A stretch of DNA of 64,000 nucleotides from Schumannella sp. 10F1B-5-1 (lineage in GTDB: Bacteria; Actinomycetota; Actinomycetes; Actinomycetales; Microbacteriaceae), in NCBI RefSeq assembly GCF_006517535.1, contig NZ_VHQH01000033.1, positions 59,440-123,439 on the forward strand, in the 5' to 3' direction. Positions 34,928 through 46,298 of this stretch are shown here, piece by piece. Each line of letters starts with the position of its first letter. Position 1 is the first letter of the stretch. Below the pieces are notes generated by a model. That model was not told where the DNA came from, made no database searches, and worked only from the letters and a program-made list of their open reading frames with translations. The translations under genes and the position numbers were made by a program.

Positions 34928-36337
34928 ATGCCCGTCAAGCCCGACCTCACGATCGACGTGCCCGCCGAGCTGGGCCGGGTGCACTTCATCGGCATCGGCG
35001 GCTCGGGCATGAGCGGCATCGCGCACATGATGCTCGACGCCGGGCTCGAGGTCAGCGGATCCGACCGCGACGAGACCCCCTACCTGCAGCGCCTGCGCGA
35101 TCGCGGGGCCCGCATCCACGTCGGCCACGCGGCCGAGAACCTGGGCGACGCCGACACGATCGTGTTCACGAGCGCGATCTGGCCCGAGAACCCCGAGTAC
35201 GTGCTGGCGCAGCAGAAGGGCCTCGTGCAGCTGCATCGCTCGCAGGCGCTGCACTGGCTCTCGCGCGAGCGCCGCGTCGTGTCGGTCGCGGGAGCCCACG
35301 GCAAGAGCACGACGACCGGCATGATCGTCACCCTCCTGCGCGAGACGCGGCAGGACCCGAGCTTCGTGAACGGCGCCGTCATCCAGTCGCTGAAGACCAG
35401 CTCGGCCAGCGGCGAGGGCGAGCTGTTCGTGCTCGAGGCCGACGAGTCCGACGGCTCGTTCCTGCTGTACTCGACGGCCGCGGCGGTCATCACGAACGTC
35501 GACCCCGTGCACCTCGACCACTACGGCTCGCGTGAGGGCTACCTCGACGCCTTCCGCACCTTCGCCGCGCAGGCCCGCGAGGTCATCGTCGCGGGGGAGG
35601 GCGCCGAGCTGGATGCGGTGCTCGCCGACGTGGCCGACGGCCGGTCCGACGGCCCGCGCGTCGTGCGCGTCGGCGAGAGCGCGGATGCCGACTACCGCGT
35701 GACCGACATCGTCGCGGCCCAGCACGTCGAGTTCACGATCACGCACGACGGCGCCGCGCACCCGGCGCGGATCGACGTGGCGGGCCGGCACAACGCGCTC
35801 AACGCGGCCGTCGCGGTCGCGACGCTCGTCGAGCTGGGGCAGCCGATCGGCCCGGCGATCGCAGCGCTCACGGCGTTCGGAGGCACCAAGCGCCGCTTCG
35901 AGTTCAAGGGCGAGGTGCGCGGCGTCACGGTCTACGACGACTACGCGCACGAGCCGGCCGAGGCCGCGGCGGCGGTCGCCGGGGCGCGCAGCGTGGTCGG
36001 CGAGGGCCGCGTGATCGCGATCCACCAGCCGCACCTCTACTCGCGCACGCAGATGTTCTCGGGCGAGTTCGCGAAGGCCTACGAGCGGAACGCCGACTAC
36101 ACGATCGTGCTCGGCGTCGACGGCGCCCGGGAGGACCCGATCCCGGGCGTGAGCGGTCAGCTCGTCGTCGACGGCTTCGACGACAAGAGCAAGGTGGCGC
36201 TGATCGAGGACTGGGCGCAGGCCGCCGAGCACCTGGCCGGCATCGCCCGCGAGGGCGACCTGGTCATGACGCTGTCGTGCGGCACCGTCTACCAGCTCGT
36301 TCCGCAGCTGCTCGAGGCGCTCGAGCGCCGCGCCTGA
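34928..36337 (+). CDS. murC: UDP-N-acetylmuramate:L-alanine ligase MurC
   Basis: A 469-residue Mur ligase starting the peptide stem. It has HFIGIGGSGMSGIAHMML (UDP-binding), AGAHGKSTTTGMIVTLL (ATP loop), LEADESDGSFL, VYDDYAHEPAE and QPHLYSRTQM. Nine bases separate it from murG; no ribosome-binding site precedes the ATG, consistent with the leaderless promoter. Normal length. Confidence 0.96.
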   Translation: MPVKPDLTIDVPAELGRVHFIGIGGSGMSGIAHMMLDAGLEVSGSDRDETPYLQRLRDRGARIHVGHAAENLGDADTIVFTSAIWPENPEYVLAQQKGLVQLHRSQALHWLSRERRVVSVAGAHGKSTTTGMIVTLLRETRQDPSFVNGAVIQSLKTSSASGEGELFVLEADESDGSFLLYSTAAAVITNVDPVHLDHYGSREGYLDAFRTFAAQAREVIVAGEGAELDAVLADVADGRSDGPRVVRVGESADADYRVTDIVAAQHVEFTITHDGAAHPARIDVAGRHNALNAAVAVATLVELGQPIGPAIAALTAFGGTKRRFEFKGEVRGVTVYDDYAHEPAEAAAAVAGARSVVGEGRVIAIHQPHLYSRTQMFSGEFAKAYERNADYTIVLGVDGAREDPIPGVSGQLVVDGFDDKSKVALIEDWAQAAEHLAGIAREGDLVMTLSCGTVYQLVPQLLEALERRA

Positions 36338-36344
36338 GGTCCAC

Positions 36345-36393
36345 CGCGACACGCCCGGAAGCGCCCGAGCGGTGCGCCCGGCGGCCGTGTCGC
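36345..36393 (+). promoter_or_regulatory. Paired GCGACACG/CGTGTCGC element upstream of ftsQ
   Basis: CGCGACACGCC (36345-36355) is shared with the merR and ftsZ upstream regions. An inverted copy, CGTGTCGC, lies at 36386-36393. The forward core is 65 bases before the ftsQ -10; the distances 33 (ftsZ), 43 (merR) and 65 (ftsQ) fall on about the same helical face. Confidence 0.4.
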
Positions 36394-36420
36394 TGAGCCG
36401 GTCGGGCGCGGGTTCGTGAC

Positions 36421-36426
36421 TACCCT
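36421..36426 (+). promoter_or_regulatory. -10 element for ftsQ (leaderless)
   Basis: TACCCT, exactly six bases before the GTG of ftsQ. No ribosome-binding sequence precedes the start. Confidence 0.55.
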
Positions 36427-36432
36427 GAGCGA

Positions 36433-37458
36433 GTGAAGCGGCCGGAGGGCTTCGATCGCCCGAGCGGCGCGGAGCAGAGCGAGCGCGCGGCGCGCGAGCC
36501 GCGACCGCCGCGCTTCCGCCTCTCGCCGTCGCGCAAGCCCGCCGGAACTCCGAAGGCCGAGAACCCGTCGCCGGCCGCGTCGACCCGTCCGTCGGCGCCC
36601 CCGCGGCCCGCTGCGCCCACGGAGCGACCCGAGCGCCCGCAGCGGCCCCCGCGCCCTGCGCCCGATCCCGGTGCCGCCCGCGAACGGGTCGCGAAGGCCG
36701 ACGTCCGCGCCGCCGCCCGCGCCCGCCGTCGCGAGGAGAAGCGCGAGATCCGCCGCTTCACCCGGCGTGCGCGCCACCGTCGCATCGTGCTCACCGCCGT
36801 CAGCGCCGTCGTGCTGGCGATGATCGGCATCGTCGTGGCCGCCGTCTTCTCGCCGTTGCTCGCGCTCAAGACGATCACGGTCGACGGCACCTCGCGCCTC
36901 GACGCGACCCAGCTGCGCGACGCGGTCGACGATCAGATGGGCACGCCGCTCGCGCTGCTCGATGAGGGCCGCATCCAGCGCCAGCTCGGCTCGTTCTCGC
37001 TGATCCGCAGCTACTCGACGACGATCGTGCCGCCGCACACGCTGCAGATCCACATCGTCGAGCGCGTGCCGGTCGGCGTGCTGCAGAAGGGCCAGACCTT
37101 CGAGCTCGTCGACCCCGCCGGCGTGACGGTCGAGAAGAGCGATGCGCGCCCCGCGGGTGCGCCGCTCATCCAGCTCGCCCGCGCCGACGGGGTGAAGAGC
37201 GAGGCGTTCCAGTCGATCACCGCCGTGCTGCTGGCGATGCCCGAGGCGCAGCGCGCGCAGGTCGACACGGTCACGGCGCGCACCCGCGACGACGTCACGC
37301 TGACGCTCGTCGGCGGCGCGCAGACCGTCGTCTGGGGCAGCGCGACCGACTCGGCGCGCAAGGCCCAGGTGCTGCAGGCGCTGCTCGGCGTCAACGGGGG
37401 AGCGGGCGGGACCTACGACGTCTCGGCACCTGGCAGCGCGGTCTTCCGCGCGGGCTGA
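36433..37458 (+). CDS. ftsQ: Divisome protein FtsQ
   Basis: A 341-residue bitopic protein. The first ~115 residues are Pro/Arg-rich and cytoplasmic, much longer than in E. coli; a transmembrane helix follows (IVLTAVSAVVLAMIGIVVAAVF, about 117-140), then the POTRA domain (ALKTITVDGTSRLDATQLRDAV) and the beta domain ending near VLQALLGVN. It scaffolds the FtsQLB complex that activates FtsWI. The GTG start fits the leaderless promoter; the gap to murC is 95 bases. Confidence 0.9.
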   Translation: MKRPEGFDRPSGAEQSERAAREPRPPRFRLSPSRKPAGTPKAENPSPAASTRPSAPPRPAAPTERPERPQRPPRPAPDPGAARERVAKADVRAAARARRREEKREIRRFTRRARHRRIVLTAVSAVVLAMIGIVVAAVFSPLLALKTITVDGTSRLDATQLRDAVDDQMGTPLALLDEGRIQRQLGSFSLIRSYSTTIVPPHTLQIHIVERVPVGVLQKGQTFELVDPAGVTVEKSDARPAGAPLIQLARADGVKSEAFQSITAVLLAMPEAQRAQVDTVTARTRDDVTLTLVGGAQTVVWGSATDSARKAQVLQALLGVNGGAGGTYDVSAPGSAVFRAG

Positions 37459-37462
37459 GCGC

Positions 37463-37523
37463 GCGCATCCGGGGTCGTGATCGCGTTCGCGAACGCGAGC
37501 CGAACTCCACGACCGGGATGCGC
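37463..37523. repeat. Nested dyad between ftsQ and ftsZ
   Basis: Outer arms 37463-37479 and 37508-37523 (GCGCATCC...GGTCGTG against CACGACC...GGATGCGC) pair with a one-base bulge and a G/C mismatch region. They enclose a perfect 16-base palindrome, CGCGTTCGCGAACGCG (37482-37497). It begins four bases after the ftsQ stop. A terminator or processing hairpin for the mur-ftsQ transcript, or a protein-binding site, are both possible. Confidence 0.6.
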
Positions 37524-37532
37524 CGGATCGAC

Positions 37533-37586
37533 TTCGCGCGACACGCCAGAACCCTGCGGCTCCCGGTCATCTGCGCCGCATACCGT
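37533..37586 (+). promoter_or_regulatory. Candidate ftsZ promoter with upstream element
   Basis: TTCGCGCGACACGCC (37533-37547) is identical to the block upstream of the second merR gene. TACCGT (37581-37586) is the -10 candidate and is followed by GA in both promoters. No good -35 lies 16-18 bases before it, as expected for an activator-dependent promoter. The leader would be about 70 bases. Confidence 0.45.
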
Positions 37587-37612
37587 GACCACTGAGATTC
37601 GACAGATGAGGA

Positions 37613-37640
37613 AAGCTTAAGCTTCAAGCTGAGGTTTAAG
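37613..37640 (+). promoter_or_regulatory. Operator-like motif in the ftsZ leader
   Basis: AAGCTTAAGCTT (37613-37624) is a perfect 12-base palindrome. It runs into the block 37621-37640, which matches the merR leader block 4815-4834 at 15 of 20 positions. FtsR of Corynebacterium binds the ftsZ promoter region, so an FtsR or second-MerR site is a reasonable inference. Confidence 0.5.
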
Positions 37641-37662
37641 GTTTCGCTCGAAGGGGCCGGCC

Positions 37663-38841
37663 GTGACTTCCAACCAGAACTACCTCGCCGTGATCAAGGT
37701 CGTCGGCATCGGCGGAGGCGGCGTCAACGCCGTCAACCGCATGATCGAGCTCGGACTCCGCGGAGTCGAGTTCATCGCGATCAACACCGACGCGCAGGCG
37801 CTGCTCATGAGCGACGCCGACGTCAAGCTCGACGTCGGCCGCGAGCTGACCCGCGGGCTCGGCGCCGGAGCCGACCCCGAGGTCGGCCGTCGCGCGGCCG
37901 AAGACCACGCGGAGGAGATCGAGGAGGCCCTGGCCGGCGCCGACATGGTCTTCGTCACCGCGGGCGAGGGCGGCGGCACCGGCACCGGCGGCGCGCCCGT
38001 CGTGGCGCGCATCGCCAAGTCGATCGGCGCCCTCACGATCGGCGTCGTCACCAAGCCCTTCGGCTTCGAGGGCAAGCGCCGCCAGGCCCAGGCGGAGCAG
38101 GGCGTCGCCACGCTCAAGGACGAGGTCGACACCCTCATCGTCGTCCCCAACGACCGGCTGCTCGAGATCAGCGACCGCGGCATCTCGATGCTCGAGGCCT
38201 TCAGCACCGCCGACCAGGTGCTGCTCGCGGGCGTGCAGGGCATCACCGACCTCATCACGACCCCGGGTCTCATCAACCTCGACTTCGCTGACGTCAAGAG
38301 CGTCATGCAGGGCGCCGGCTCCGCCCTCATGGGCATCGGCGCCAGCCGCGGCGCCGACCGTGCCATCAAGGCCGCCGAGCTCGCGGTCGCGAGCCCGCTG
38401 CTCGAGGCCTCGATCGACGGCGCACACGGCGTGCTGCTGTCGATCCAGGGCGGGTCGAACCTCGGCATCTTCGAGATCAACGACGCGGCCCGCCTCGTGC
38501 AGGAGGCCGTGCACCCCGAGGCCAACATCATCTTCGGCGCCGTCATCGACGACACGCTCGGCGACGAGGTGCGTGTCACGGTCATCGCGGCCGGCTTCGA
38601 CGGCGGCGAGCCCGCCCCGCGTGCCTTCGACCGCGAGGACGCCGCAGCCGCGCTGGCCGGCACCCCCGCATCCAGTGCCGCGGCCCCGACCACCGCCGAG
38701 CGTCTCGCGAGCGCGCCCGCCCCGGCGCCCGAATCGGCCAACAACTGGGCCTCGTCGACGGCCGAGCCGCCGGCCGCGGCCCCGGCCGACCGCGACTTCG
38801 ACGACGACGACGAGATCGACGTCCCCGACTTCCTCAAGTAG
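37663..38841 (+). CDS. ftsZ: Cell division GTPase FtsZ
   Basis: A 392-residue tubulin homologue forming the Z-ring. It has [15 protein letters not shown] (T1 loop), the tubulin signature GGGTGTGG (residues 103-110), the T7 catalytic loop [11 protein letters not shown], a variable Ala/Pro-rich linker (about 320-375) and the C-terminal partner-binding peptide [10 protein letters not shown] that docks SepF. The GTG start has AAGGGG upstream. Preceded by a complex 204-base regulatory region. Confidence 0.98.
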   Translation: MTSNQNYLAVIKVVGIGGGGVNAVNRMIELGLRGVEFIAINTDAQALLMSDADVKLDVGRELTRGLGAGADPEVGRRAAEDHAEEIEEALAGADMVFVTAGEGGGTGTGGAPVVARIAKSIGALTIGVVTKPFGFEGKRRQAQAEQGVATLKDEVDTLIVVPNDRLLEISDRGISMLEAFSTADQVLLAGVQGITDLITTPGLINLDFADVKSVMQGAGSALMGIGASRGADRAIKAAELAVASPLLEASIDGAHGVLLSIQGGSNLGIFEINDAARLVQEAVHPEANIIFGAVIDDTLGDEVRVTVIAAGFDGGEPAPRAFDREDAAAALAGTPASSAAAPTTAERLASAPAPAPESANNWASSTAEPPAAAPADRDFDDDDEIDVPDFLK

Positions 38842-38845
38842 TCCG

Positions 38846-39529
38846 GTGAGCGAGCTCGCCGAGCGGCTGGCCGCGACCGACGCCCGCATCGCCGACGCGG
38901 CGCGGGCTGCCGGTCGCGACCCGGCCGAGCTCACGCGCATCGTCGTCACGAAGTTTCACCCGGCGTCGCTCGTGCGCGAGCTCGCCGGGCTCGGCGTGCG
39001 CGACGTGGGGGAGAGCCGTCATCAGGAGGCCGGCCCGAAGGCCGCCGAGCTCGCCGACCTCGATCTCGTCTGGCACTTCGTCGGGCAGCTGCAGAGCAAG
39101 AAGGCGCGCCAGGTGCGCGACTACGCCCACGTCATCCACTCGCTCGACCGGGCGTCGGTCGTGGATGCGCTGGCCGCCGTTCCGGGATCCGCGGGCCCCC
39201 TCGTCGACGGCTTCCTGCAGGTCGACCTGAGCGGCGAGCCGGGTCGCGGCGGCGTCGCTCCGGCCGACGTCGCGCAGCTGGCCGAGCGCATCCTGCACGG
39301 CGGCGGGGTCCGCCTCGTCGGGGTCATGGCCGTCGCGCCGCTCGGCGAGGAGCCGCGGCCCGCCTTCGCGCGGCTGCGCGAGGTCTCCGAGCGCCTGCAG
39401 ACCCTCGCCCCCGACGCCCGCGCCATCTCGGCCGGCATGTCCGGCGACTACGCCGAGGCGATCCTCGAAGGCGCGACACACCTTCGCATCGGCACGGCAA
39501 TCACGGGCAAACGGCCCGACCGCGGTTAA
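38846..39529 (+). CDS. yggS: YggS-family pyridoxal phosphate homeostasis protein
   Basis: A 227-residue fold III PLP-binding protein without its own catalytic reaction; it buffers PLP and affects amino acid pools. It has VVTKFHPASLVREL (PLP lysine), GESRHQEAGPKAAEL, WHFVGQLQSKKAR, and the C-terminal ISAGMSGDYAEAILEGATHLRIG. It is the YlmE-position gene of Gram-positive dcw clusters. The GTG starts 5 bases after the ftsZ stop; the YlmD-type laccase-domain gene often found between the two is missing. Confidence 0.93.
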   Translation: MSELAERLAATDARIADAARAAGRDPAELTRIVVTKFHPASLVRELAGLGVRDVGESRHQEAGPKAAELADLDLVWHFVGQLQSKKARQVRDYAHVIHSLDRASVVDALAAVPGSAGPLVDGFLQVDLSGEPGRGGVAPADVAQLAERILHGGGVRLVGVMAVAPLGEEPRPAFARLREVSERLQTLAPDARAISAGMSGDYAEAILEGATHLRIGTAITGKRPDRG

Positions 39530-39532
39530 TGT
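39527..39532 (+). promoter_or_regulatory. Possible -10 for sepF
   Basis: TAATGT overlaps the yggS stop and precedes the sepF ATG by 30 bases. No -35 was recognised. Confidence 0.25.
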
Positions 39533-39562
39533 CGAGACCGAACCACGATCCCGGAGGAAGAG

Positions 39563-40021
39563 ATGGCGAACCCGCTGCGCAAGACCATGGTCTATCTCGG
39601 TCTGGCCGACGAGGAGTACGACGAGCCTGAGGCCCCCCAGCAGCCTGTCGCGCCGGCCCCCGCCGCTGCCGCGCCGACCCGTGCCCCCGTGACGCCGCTG
39701 CGTCGCCCGACCCCCGCGCGTGCGGCAGCGCCGAGCGACATGAACGAGATCCTCACGGTTCACCCCCGCCAGTACAAGGACGCCCGCGTCATCGCCGAGA
39801 GCTTCCGCGAGGGCATCCCCGTCATCATCAACCTCAGCCAGATGAGCGACGGCGACGCCCGCCGTCTCATCGACTTCGCCAGCGGCCTCTCGCAGGGCCT
39901 GCAGGGCACGATCGAGCGCGTCACGAGCAAGGTCTTCCTGCTCTCGCCCCAGCACGTCGCCGTGAGCGGCGAGCAGGGCGAGTCGGAGTCCGAGGTCGAG
40001 GCCGGCTTCTTCGCCCACTGA
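39563..40021 (+). CDS. sepF: Cell division protein SepF
   Basis: A 152-residue FtsZ membrane tether. The N-terminal amphipathic helix ([14 protein letters not shown]) is followed by an acidic, Pro/Ala-rich linker and the SepF domain (about 58-140: [47 protein letters not shown]), which binds the FtsZ C-terminal peptide. The ATG has GGAGGAAG upstream. A strong hairpin follows the stop. The YggT gene that usually separates sepF from divIVA is absent. Confidence 0.95.
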   Translation: MANPLRKTMVYLGLADEEYDEPEAPQQPVAPAPAAAAPTRAPVTPLRRPTPARAAAPSDMNEILTVHPRQYKDARVIAESFREGIPVIINLSQMSDGDARRLIDFASGLSQGLQGTIERVTSKVFLLSPQHVAVSGEQGESESEVEAGFFAH

Positions 40022-40070
40022 CCCGGCGCGGCCGAGGCCGCACCCGAACCCCCCGGCATCCGCGGATGCC

Positions 40071-40102
40071 CGAAGCCCCGGACCCCTCGGTCCGGGGCTT
40101 CG
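40071..40102. terminator. Terminator hairpin after sepF
   Basis: A perfect 14-bp stem (CGAAGCCCCGGACC and its complement) with a CCTC loop, 50 bases after the sepF stop, followed by TCGTCG rather than a U-tract. The rest of 40022-40274 contains only weak promoter-like sequence. Confidence 0.8.
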
Positions 40103-40185
40103 TCGTGCGCGGGGCATCCACAGGCCTGGGGTCGGTCGTCGCGGATGCGGGCCGACACGGAGGCGCTCGTCAGGAAGGCGCGCGG

Positions 40186-40191
40186 TAGGGT
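40186..40191 (+). promoter_or_regulatory. Possible wag31 -10
   Basis: TAGGGT in the sepF-wag31 gap; it would give a ~77-base leader. No -35 was recognised. Confidence 0.3.
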
Positions 40192-40274
40192 TGTCCCAGC
40201 GCGCGACGCCCGACCGCCTTCCGGCGAGATCGTCGCGCTGTTCTGCAGGTCGTACGAGAGTGTGAGGTATCGCC

Positions 40275-41129
40275 GTGGCGCTGTCACCGGAAGACGTTGT
40301 CAACAAGCGATTCAACCCGACCAAGTTCCGCGAGGGATACGACCAGGACGAGGTCGACGATTTCCTCGACGAGGTGGTCGTGGAGCTGCGTCGCCTGAAC
40401 CAGGAGAACGAGGAGCTGCGTCAGCGCCTCGTCGCCGGCGAGGCGCGCATCAACGAGCTGCAGCGCAGCGGCTCGGCTCCGGCGGCCGCACCGGCCGCCG
40501 CCCCCGAGCCCGAGGTCGTGCCCGAGCCCGTCGCCGCCGCGCCGGAGCCCGTCGCGGCCCCGGTCGCCGCCGAGGCCCCCGCGTTCGCGCCGACGCCGGT
40601 CGCCGTGCCCGAGCCCGACCACGTCTCCGACACCACGTCGACCAACAACCTGCTGCAGCTCGCCCGTCGTCTGCACGACGATCACGTGCGCGAGGGTGTC
40701 GAGAAGCGCGACGCGCTCATCGCCGAGGGCCACGCCACGGCCGCCCGCGTCGTGTCCGACGCGCAGGAGCAGCAGCGCCAGCTCGTCTCCGACGCCGAGG
40801 AGACCAAGCGCAAGCTCATCGCCGAGGCCGAGGAGACCAAGCGCGACACGCTCGGGCAGCTCGAGACCCAGCGCGTCGAGCTCGAGTCGCAGCGTGCCGG
40901 CATCCAGAGCGAGATCGACCAGCTGCGCGGCTTCGAGTCGGAGTACCGCACGCAGCTCAAGAGCTACATCCAGGGCCAGCTCGACGAGCTCGACGCCGCG
41001 AGCTCGCTCGCGCCGGAGAGCGCGAGCGGAGCCGACGGCGGAGCGGCCACGCCGGCCGCCGTGCCGTCGTTCGTCGCCGCCCCGGTGACCGAGAGCGCCG
41101 AGCGCAGCGGCTTTGCCCGCGGCGAGTGA
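40275..41129 (+). CDS. wag31: Polar growth scaffold DivIVA/Wag31
   Basis: A 284-residue coiled-coil protein organising polar growth in actinobacteria. The N-terminal lipid-binding DivIVA domain (ALSPEDVVNKRFNPTKFREGY, DEVDDFLDEVVVELRRL, residues 1-50) is followed by a ~60-residue Ala/Pro/Val/Glu spacer, a long coiled coil (about 130-240, rich in Glu/Gln/Arg) and an Ala-rich tail. The GTG has GAGG 8 bases upstream. The 3' end overlaps lspA by 17 bases. Confidence 0.95.
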   Translation: MALSPEDVVNKRFNPTKFREGYDQDEVDDFLDEVVVELRRLNQENEELRQRLVAGEARINELQRSGSAPAAAPAAAPEPEVVPEPVAAAPEPVAAPVAAEAPAFAPTPVAVPEPDHVSDTTSTNNLLQLARRLHDDHVREGVEKRDALIAEGHATAARVVSDAQEQQRQLVSDAEETKRKLIAEAEETKRDTLGQLETQRVELESQRAGIQSEIDQLRGFESEYRTQLKSYIQGQLDELDAASSLAPESASGADGGAATPAAVPSFVAAPVTESAERSGFARGE

Positions 41130-41775
41130 CGATCCCGCCGCGACGGCGCCGAGGAGTCGGCGCGTCGTCGGCGCGATCGCGCTCATCGTCGGCGTCGCGG
41201 CCGTCGTCTACGGTCTCGATCAGCTGACCAAGGCCCTCATCGTGCAGAGCATGGTGGAGGGCGAGGTCACGCCGGTGCTCGGCGAGCTGCTGCAGCTGCA
41301 CTTCGTGCGCAATCCCGGCGCGGCGTTCTCGCTCGCGACGGGGATGACCTGGATCTTCTCGATCGCGGCCGCCGCGGTCGTGGGCTTCGTCGTCTGGTAC
41401 GCCCGCCGCATCCGCTCGCTGCGCTGGGCCGTCGTCTTCGGCCTCGTGCTCGCCGGTGCGCTCGGCAACCTGACCGACCGTCTGCTGCGCGAGCCCGGCT
41501 TCGCCCGCGGTCACGTCGTCGACTTCATCCAGGTGTGGGGCTTCCCGGCGATCTTCAACATCGCCGATGTGGCGATCACGATCGGCATGGCGCTGTTCGT
41601 GCTGCTCGTGCTGCGCGGCGTCGGACTCGACGGCGTGCGCCACGCGAAGGACGAGCCCGCGATCGTGCCCGACGACGACGAGGCTCCGTCCCCCGCGGCC
41701 GACGCCGCGAGCCACGATGACGACGTGGATGCGCGTCCCGCCGCCGGCCGCGACGACGAGGCGACCCGCCCGTGA
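41113..41775 (+). CDS. lspA: Lipoprotein signal peptidase
   Basis: A 220-residue polytopic aspartyl protease cleaving prolipoprotein signal peptides. Four helices are visible; [21 protein letters not shown] (Asp122) and VVDFIQVW...FNIADVAI (Asp152) carry the catalytic pair. A ~55-residue acidic C-terminal tail goes beyond the usual end. The TTG start overlaps the end of wag31; no better in-frame start exists before the first helix. CtaC (52462), with a lipobox, is one likely client in this window. Confidence 0.93.
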   Translation: MPAASDDPAATAPRSRRVVGAIALIVGVAAVVYGLDQLTKALIVQSMVEGEVTPVLGELLQLHFVRNPGAAFSLATGMTWIFSIAAAAVVGFVVWYARRIRSLRWAVVFGLVLAGALGNLTDRLLREPGFARGHVVDFIQVWGFPAIFNIADVAITIGMALFVLLVLRGVGLDGVRHAKDEPAIVPDDDEAPSPAADAASHDDDVDARPAAGRDDEATRP

Positions 41776-42695
41776 GCGAGAGCCGCAGCCTGCCCGTGCC
41801 CGACGGCCTGGCGGGAGAGCGCGCCGATGCCGCCCTCGCGCGCCTGCTGGGCTTCTCGCGCAGCTTCGCCGCCGAGGTGCTCGAGGCCGGCGGCGCGACG
41901 CTCGACGGCCGTCCGCTCGGCAAGAGCGACCGCCTGCACGCCGACGGCTGGCTCGACGTCAGCTGGACCCCGAAGTCGGAGCCGACGATCGTGCCGCAGC
42001 TCGTGCCCGGCTTCGAGGTCGTCTACGACGACGACGACCTCGTCGTGATCGACAAGCCCGTCGGCGTCGCCGCGCATCCGGCCAGCGGCTGGGCCGGCCC
42101 GACCGTGCTCGGCGCCCTCGCCGGCGCCGGCTTCCGCATCGCCACCTCGGGCGCCGCCGAGCGCGCCGGCATCGTGCACCGGCTCGACGTCGGCACGAGC
42201 GGGCTCATGGTGGTCGCGAAGAGCGAGCGCGCCTACTCCGGCCTCAAGCGCGCCTTCCACGACCGCACGGTCGACAAGATCTACCACGCGGTCGTGCAGG
42301 GGCATCCCGACCCCTTCACCGGCACGATCGACGCGCCGATCGGCCGTCACCCCGGCTCGTCGTGGAAGTTCGCCGTGACCGCCGACGGCAAGCCGAGCGT
42401 CACGCACTACGAGACCCTCGAGGCGATGCGCCGGGCGACCCTGCTCGAGATCCACCTCGAGACCGGGCGCACGCACCAGATCCGGGTGCACATGGCCGCG
42501 CAGAAGCACCCCTGCGTCGGCGACGCGCTCTACGGAGCCGACCCGACGCTCTCGGCGCGGCTCGGGCTCGAGCGGCAGTGGCTGCACGCCCTGAAGCTCG
42601 GGTTCGCGCATCCCGCGACCGGGGAGTACGTGCTCTTCGAGACCGCGTACCCCGCCGATCTGGAACACGCGCTCGAGACCCTGCGCGCTGACTGA
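41772..42695 (+). CDS. rluD: 23S rRNA pseudouridine synthase, RluD family
   Basis: A 307-residue RluA/RluD-type enzyme. An N-terminal S4 RNA-binding region ([19 protein letters not shown]) is followed by [17 protein letters not shown] and [19 protein letters not shown] with catalytic Asp139, then [13 protein letters not shown] and [10 protein letters not shown]. The GTG start overlaps the lspA stop, a pairing (lspA-rluD) that is widely conserved. The exact target uridines are not determined. Confidence 0.92.
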   Translation: MSESRSLPVPDGLAGERADAALARLLGFSRSFAAEVLEAGGATLDGRPLGKSDRLHADGWLDVSWTPKSEPTIVPQLVPGFEVVYDDDDLVVIDKPVGVAAHPASGWAGPTVLGALAGAGFRIATSGAAERAGIVHRLDVGTSGLMVVAKSERAYSGLKRAFHDRTVDKIYHAVVQGHPDPFTGTIDAPIGRHPGSSWKFAVTADGKPSVTHYETLEAMRRATLLEIHLETGRTHQIRVHMAAQKHPCVGDALYGADPTLSARLGLERQWLHALKLGFAHPATGEYVLFETAYPADLEHALETLRAD

Positions 42696-42704
42696 GGTCG
42701 CGCT

Positions 42705-42710
42705 TATCCT
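42705..42710 (+). promoter_or_regulatory. -10 element for dnaE
   Basis: TATCCT, 33 bases before the dnaE GTG; the leader would contain CGGAGCGAG as ribosome-binding site. Confidence 0.4.
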
Positions 42711-42743
42711 GACAACCCACCCCCTCTGACCGGAGCGAGAACC

Positions 42744-46256
<3,513 letters not shown>

Positions 46257-46277
46257 GCCTGGCCGCCGGGGTCACGA

Positions 46278-46297
46278 CCGCCGAGTCGCGTCGGCGG
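46278..46297. terminator. Hairpin between convergent dnaE and flavin-reductase gene
   Basis: CCGCCGA (46278-46284), a 6-base loop, and TCGGCGG (46291-46297), between the dnaE stop (46256) and the opposing stop (46299). The stem is short and without a U-tract. Confidence 0.45.
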
Positions 46298-46298
46298 C

